Notes under the pieces: generated by a model
What the model saw: only the letters and a program-made list of their open reading frames with translations
Databases searched by the model: none
What the model was told of the DNA's origin: nothing
NCBI GenBank assembly: GCA_021904315.1
Contig: CM038913.1
Coordinates: forward strand, 9,237,958 to 9,301,957
Origin: Sphagnum magellanicum
Taxonomy: Eukaryota; Streptophyta; Sphagnopsida; Sphagnales; Sphagnaceae
Reading direction: 5' to 3'
Length of the DNA stretch: 64,000 nucleotides
Shown: piece by piece, positions 62,971-64,000 of the stretch
Numbering within the stretch: the stretch's first letter is position 1
Layout of the letters: each line of letters begins with the position of its first letter
Program-made: the position numbers and the translations under genes

Positions 62971-62990
62971 ATAGGTAGGTATCTACCTAT
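62971..62990. repeat. palindrome ATAGGTAG-GTAT-CTACCTAT
   Basis: A perfect 8-bp inverted repeat around 4 nt, inside a local cluster of GTAGGTA words (62905-62990). Confidence 0.8.
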
Positions 62991-64000
62991 ATGGGTCAAA
63001 AATTACCATCATGGTTAGTGCCATTATCAGACAATTGACACCCCATGCTACTTACTTAAGGGAATACCGTAGCCTAGGGTCAGGAGGAACCTAGGGTCAG
63101 TTTCCACATTGACAAAACGAATAATTGTTTTTTTTTCCCCCCCAAAAGGTGAATTCGTTTTTAAAATTTGAAATTATATTATTTTTCCATAATTTACTAT
63201 AATATTGTGATATGAATAGTGAAATCATTCAGAATGTAGCTTGTGATAATTATGATGATTTTCAACATGACAACTTCATATTTTCACAAAATTTCATTTC
63301 ACTAATTTGAGGATTATTTAATGACGACGCAACTGACCTTAGTGTAAGGTATCCCAAACAGCATCTGATTCAGCCTGTGGGTCAAGCTTTGAGATTTTCT
63401 TACCCATGTTTTCCTTTCCACTAAAAGCAAGATTCTTTCCCATTGCTTATCTAAACCTAAAACCCTAAACCCTTGATTTGTTTTCAATTGTCATTCTACT
63501 CTGATTTTGTTTTTATTATTATTTAAAGATTGTTTCCATATTTTCTAACTTCCATATATTACAATGAAAACATAACATATTGGTCTAATCCACACAAGTA
63601 TTGGGTCAATTGAAAGAATCATTTAATGCATAATTGTTTTCATAGTTACTACTCAGAAAATTTGCAATTAAGAGAAAGCATATTTCAGGCATAAACATCT
63701 AGCTAGCATCAAAGTGTTATTTAGAAAATATCTTAATGTTACACGATCAATTTGTTCAAAATATCACAAATTTACGTTTCGCGAAGACAACTTGATCTGT
63801 TCATGTAATACTTGAGCAATCCCTCACAATATACATTGTACATCATATTTTGGATGAAGATTACTAAAAATTTGCCCAACAAACTTTAATAAAATGACTG
63901 TTGTTCAACATTTTTTCTCAATATGCTGAGTTGGGCAAAAAGCCAAAAGCCAAAGTACAGTCTAACTTGTTCATGATTAGTCAGATGCACTGATTGGTCA
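62991..64000. other. no gene recognised
   Basis: Nothing recognised except a telo-box-like AAACCCTAAACCC near 63460. Such words occur in some plant promoters, but no gene start could be attached to it. Confidence 0.3.

Overview
The window looks like nuclear DNA of a land plant with a large, AT-rich, transposon-laden genome. The evidence is decayed transposase genes of typical plant superfamilies (two different Mutator-like elements with MULE and SWIM signatures, a CACTA/TNP2 element with DUF4218- and DUF4216-like parts, a PIF/Harbinger element, a Ty3/gypsy integrase tail), spliced gene structure, a short CCCTAAA-type tract and no prokaryotic gene organisation. I cannot name the species. The amount of old repeat DNA would fit a fern, lycophyte or gymnosperm, but that is inference.

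Layout. 1-3254: one long uninterrupted minus-strand exon coding about 32 ankyrin repeats of 34 residues. It begins at a splice acceptor and runs off the left edge. It is the only clearly intact coding sequence here. 4557-8089: six near-identical tandem copies of a ~590-bp unit, possibly inside the 5' intron of the ankyrin gene, followed by a GC-richer candidate first exon at 8628-8930. 12.6-20.7 kb: a long inverted repeat (arms ~1.7 kb) enclosing a dispersed-repeat copy and a decayed gene. 22746-22993: a small Helitron with recognisable ends. 25.2-27.9 kb: plus-strand remnants of a C2H2 gene, probably transposon-borne, with a minisatellite beside them. 28.1-30.3 and 34.9-35.7 kb: more copies of the dispersed repeat family marked by GGGTATTGCA (family A). 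30.8-33.8 kb: Mutator-like pseudogene 1 with its 5' region (repeat family B, also at 37.0 and 41.0 kb). 37.6-38.8 kb: a coiled-coil pseudogene. 39.25-40.23 kb: a tandem array of ~55-bp units that are each an imperfect hairpin. 43.4-47.1 kb: Mutator-like pseudogene 2. 48548-49323: a MITE-like element. 49.6-52.7 kb: CACTA pseudogene. 54.7-58.0 kb: a Ty3/gypsy integrase tail between two decayed unknown coding segments. 60.8-61.6 kb: PIF/Harbinger pseudogene. The rest is AT-rich DNA in which I recognise nothing.

The transposon genes are all dead, and they died in a similar way. Most premature stops stand where glutamine or arginine is expected, and lost catalytic Asp and zinc-binding Cys residues read as Asn and Tyr. 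That is the C-to-T / G-to-A pattern expected from deamination of methylated cytosine. The ankyrin exon, in contrast, is open through 1084 codons and its indels are multiples of three, so it has been kept as protein-coding sequence until recently or is still in use.
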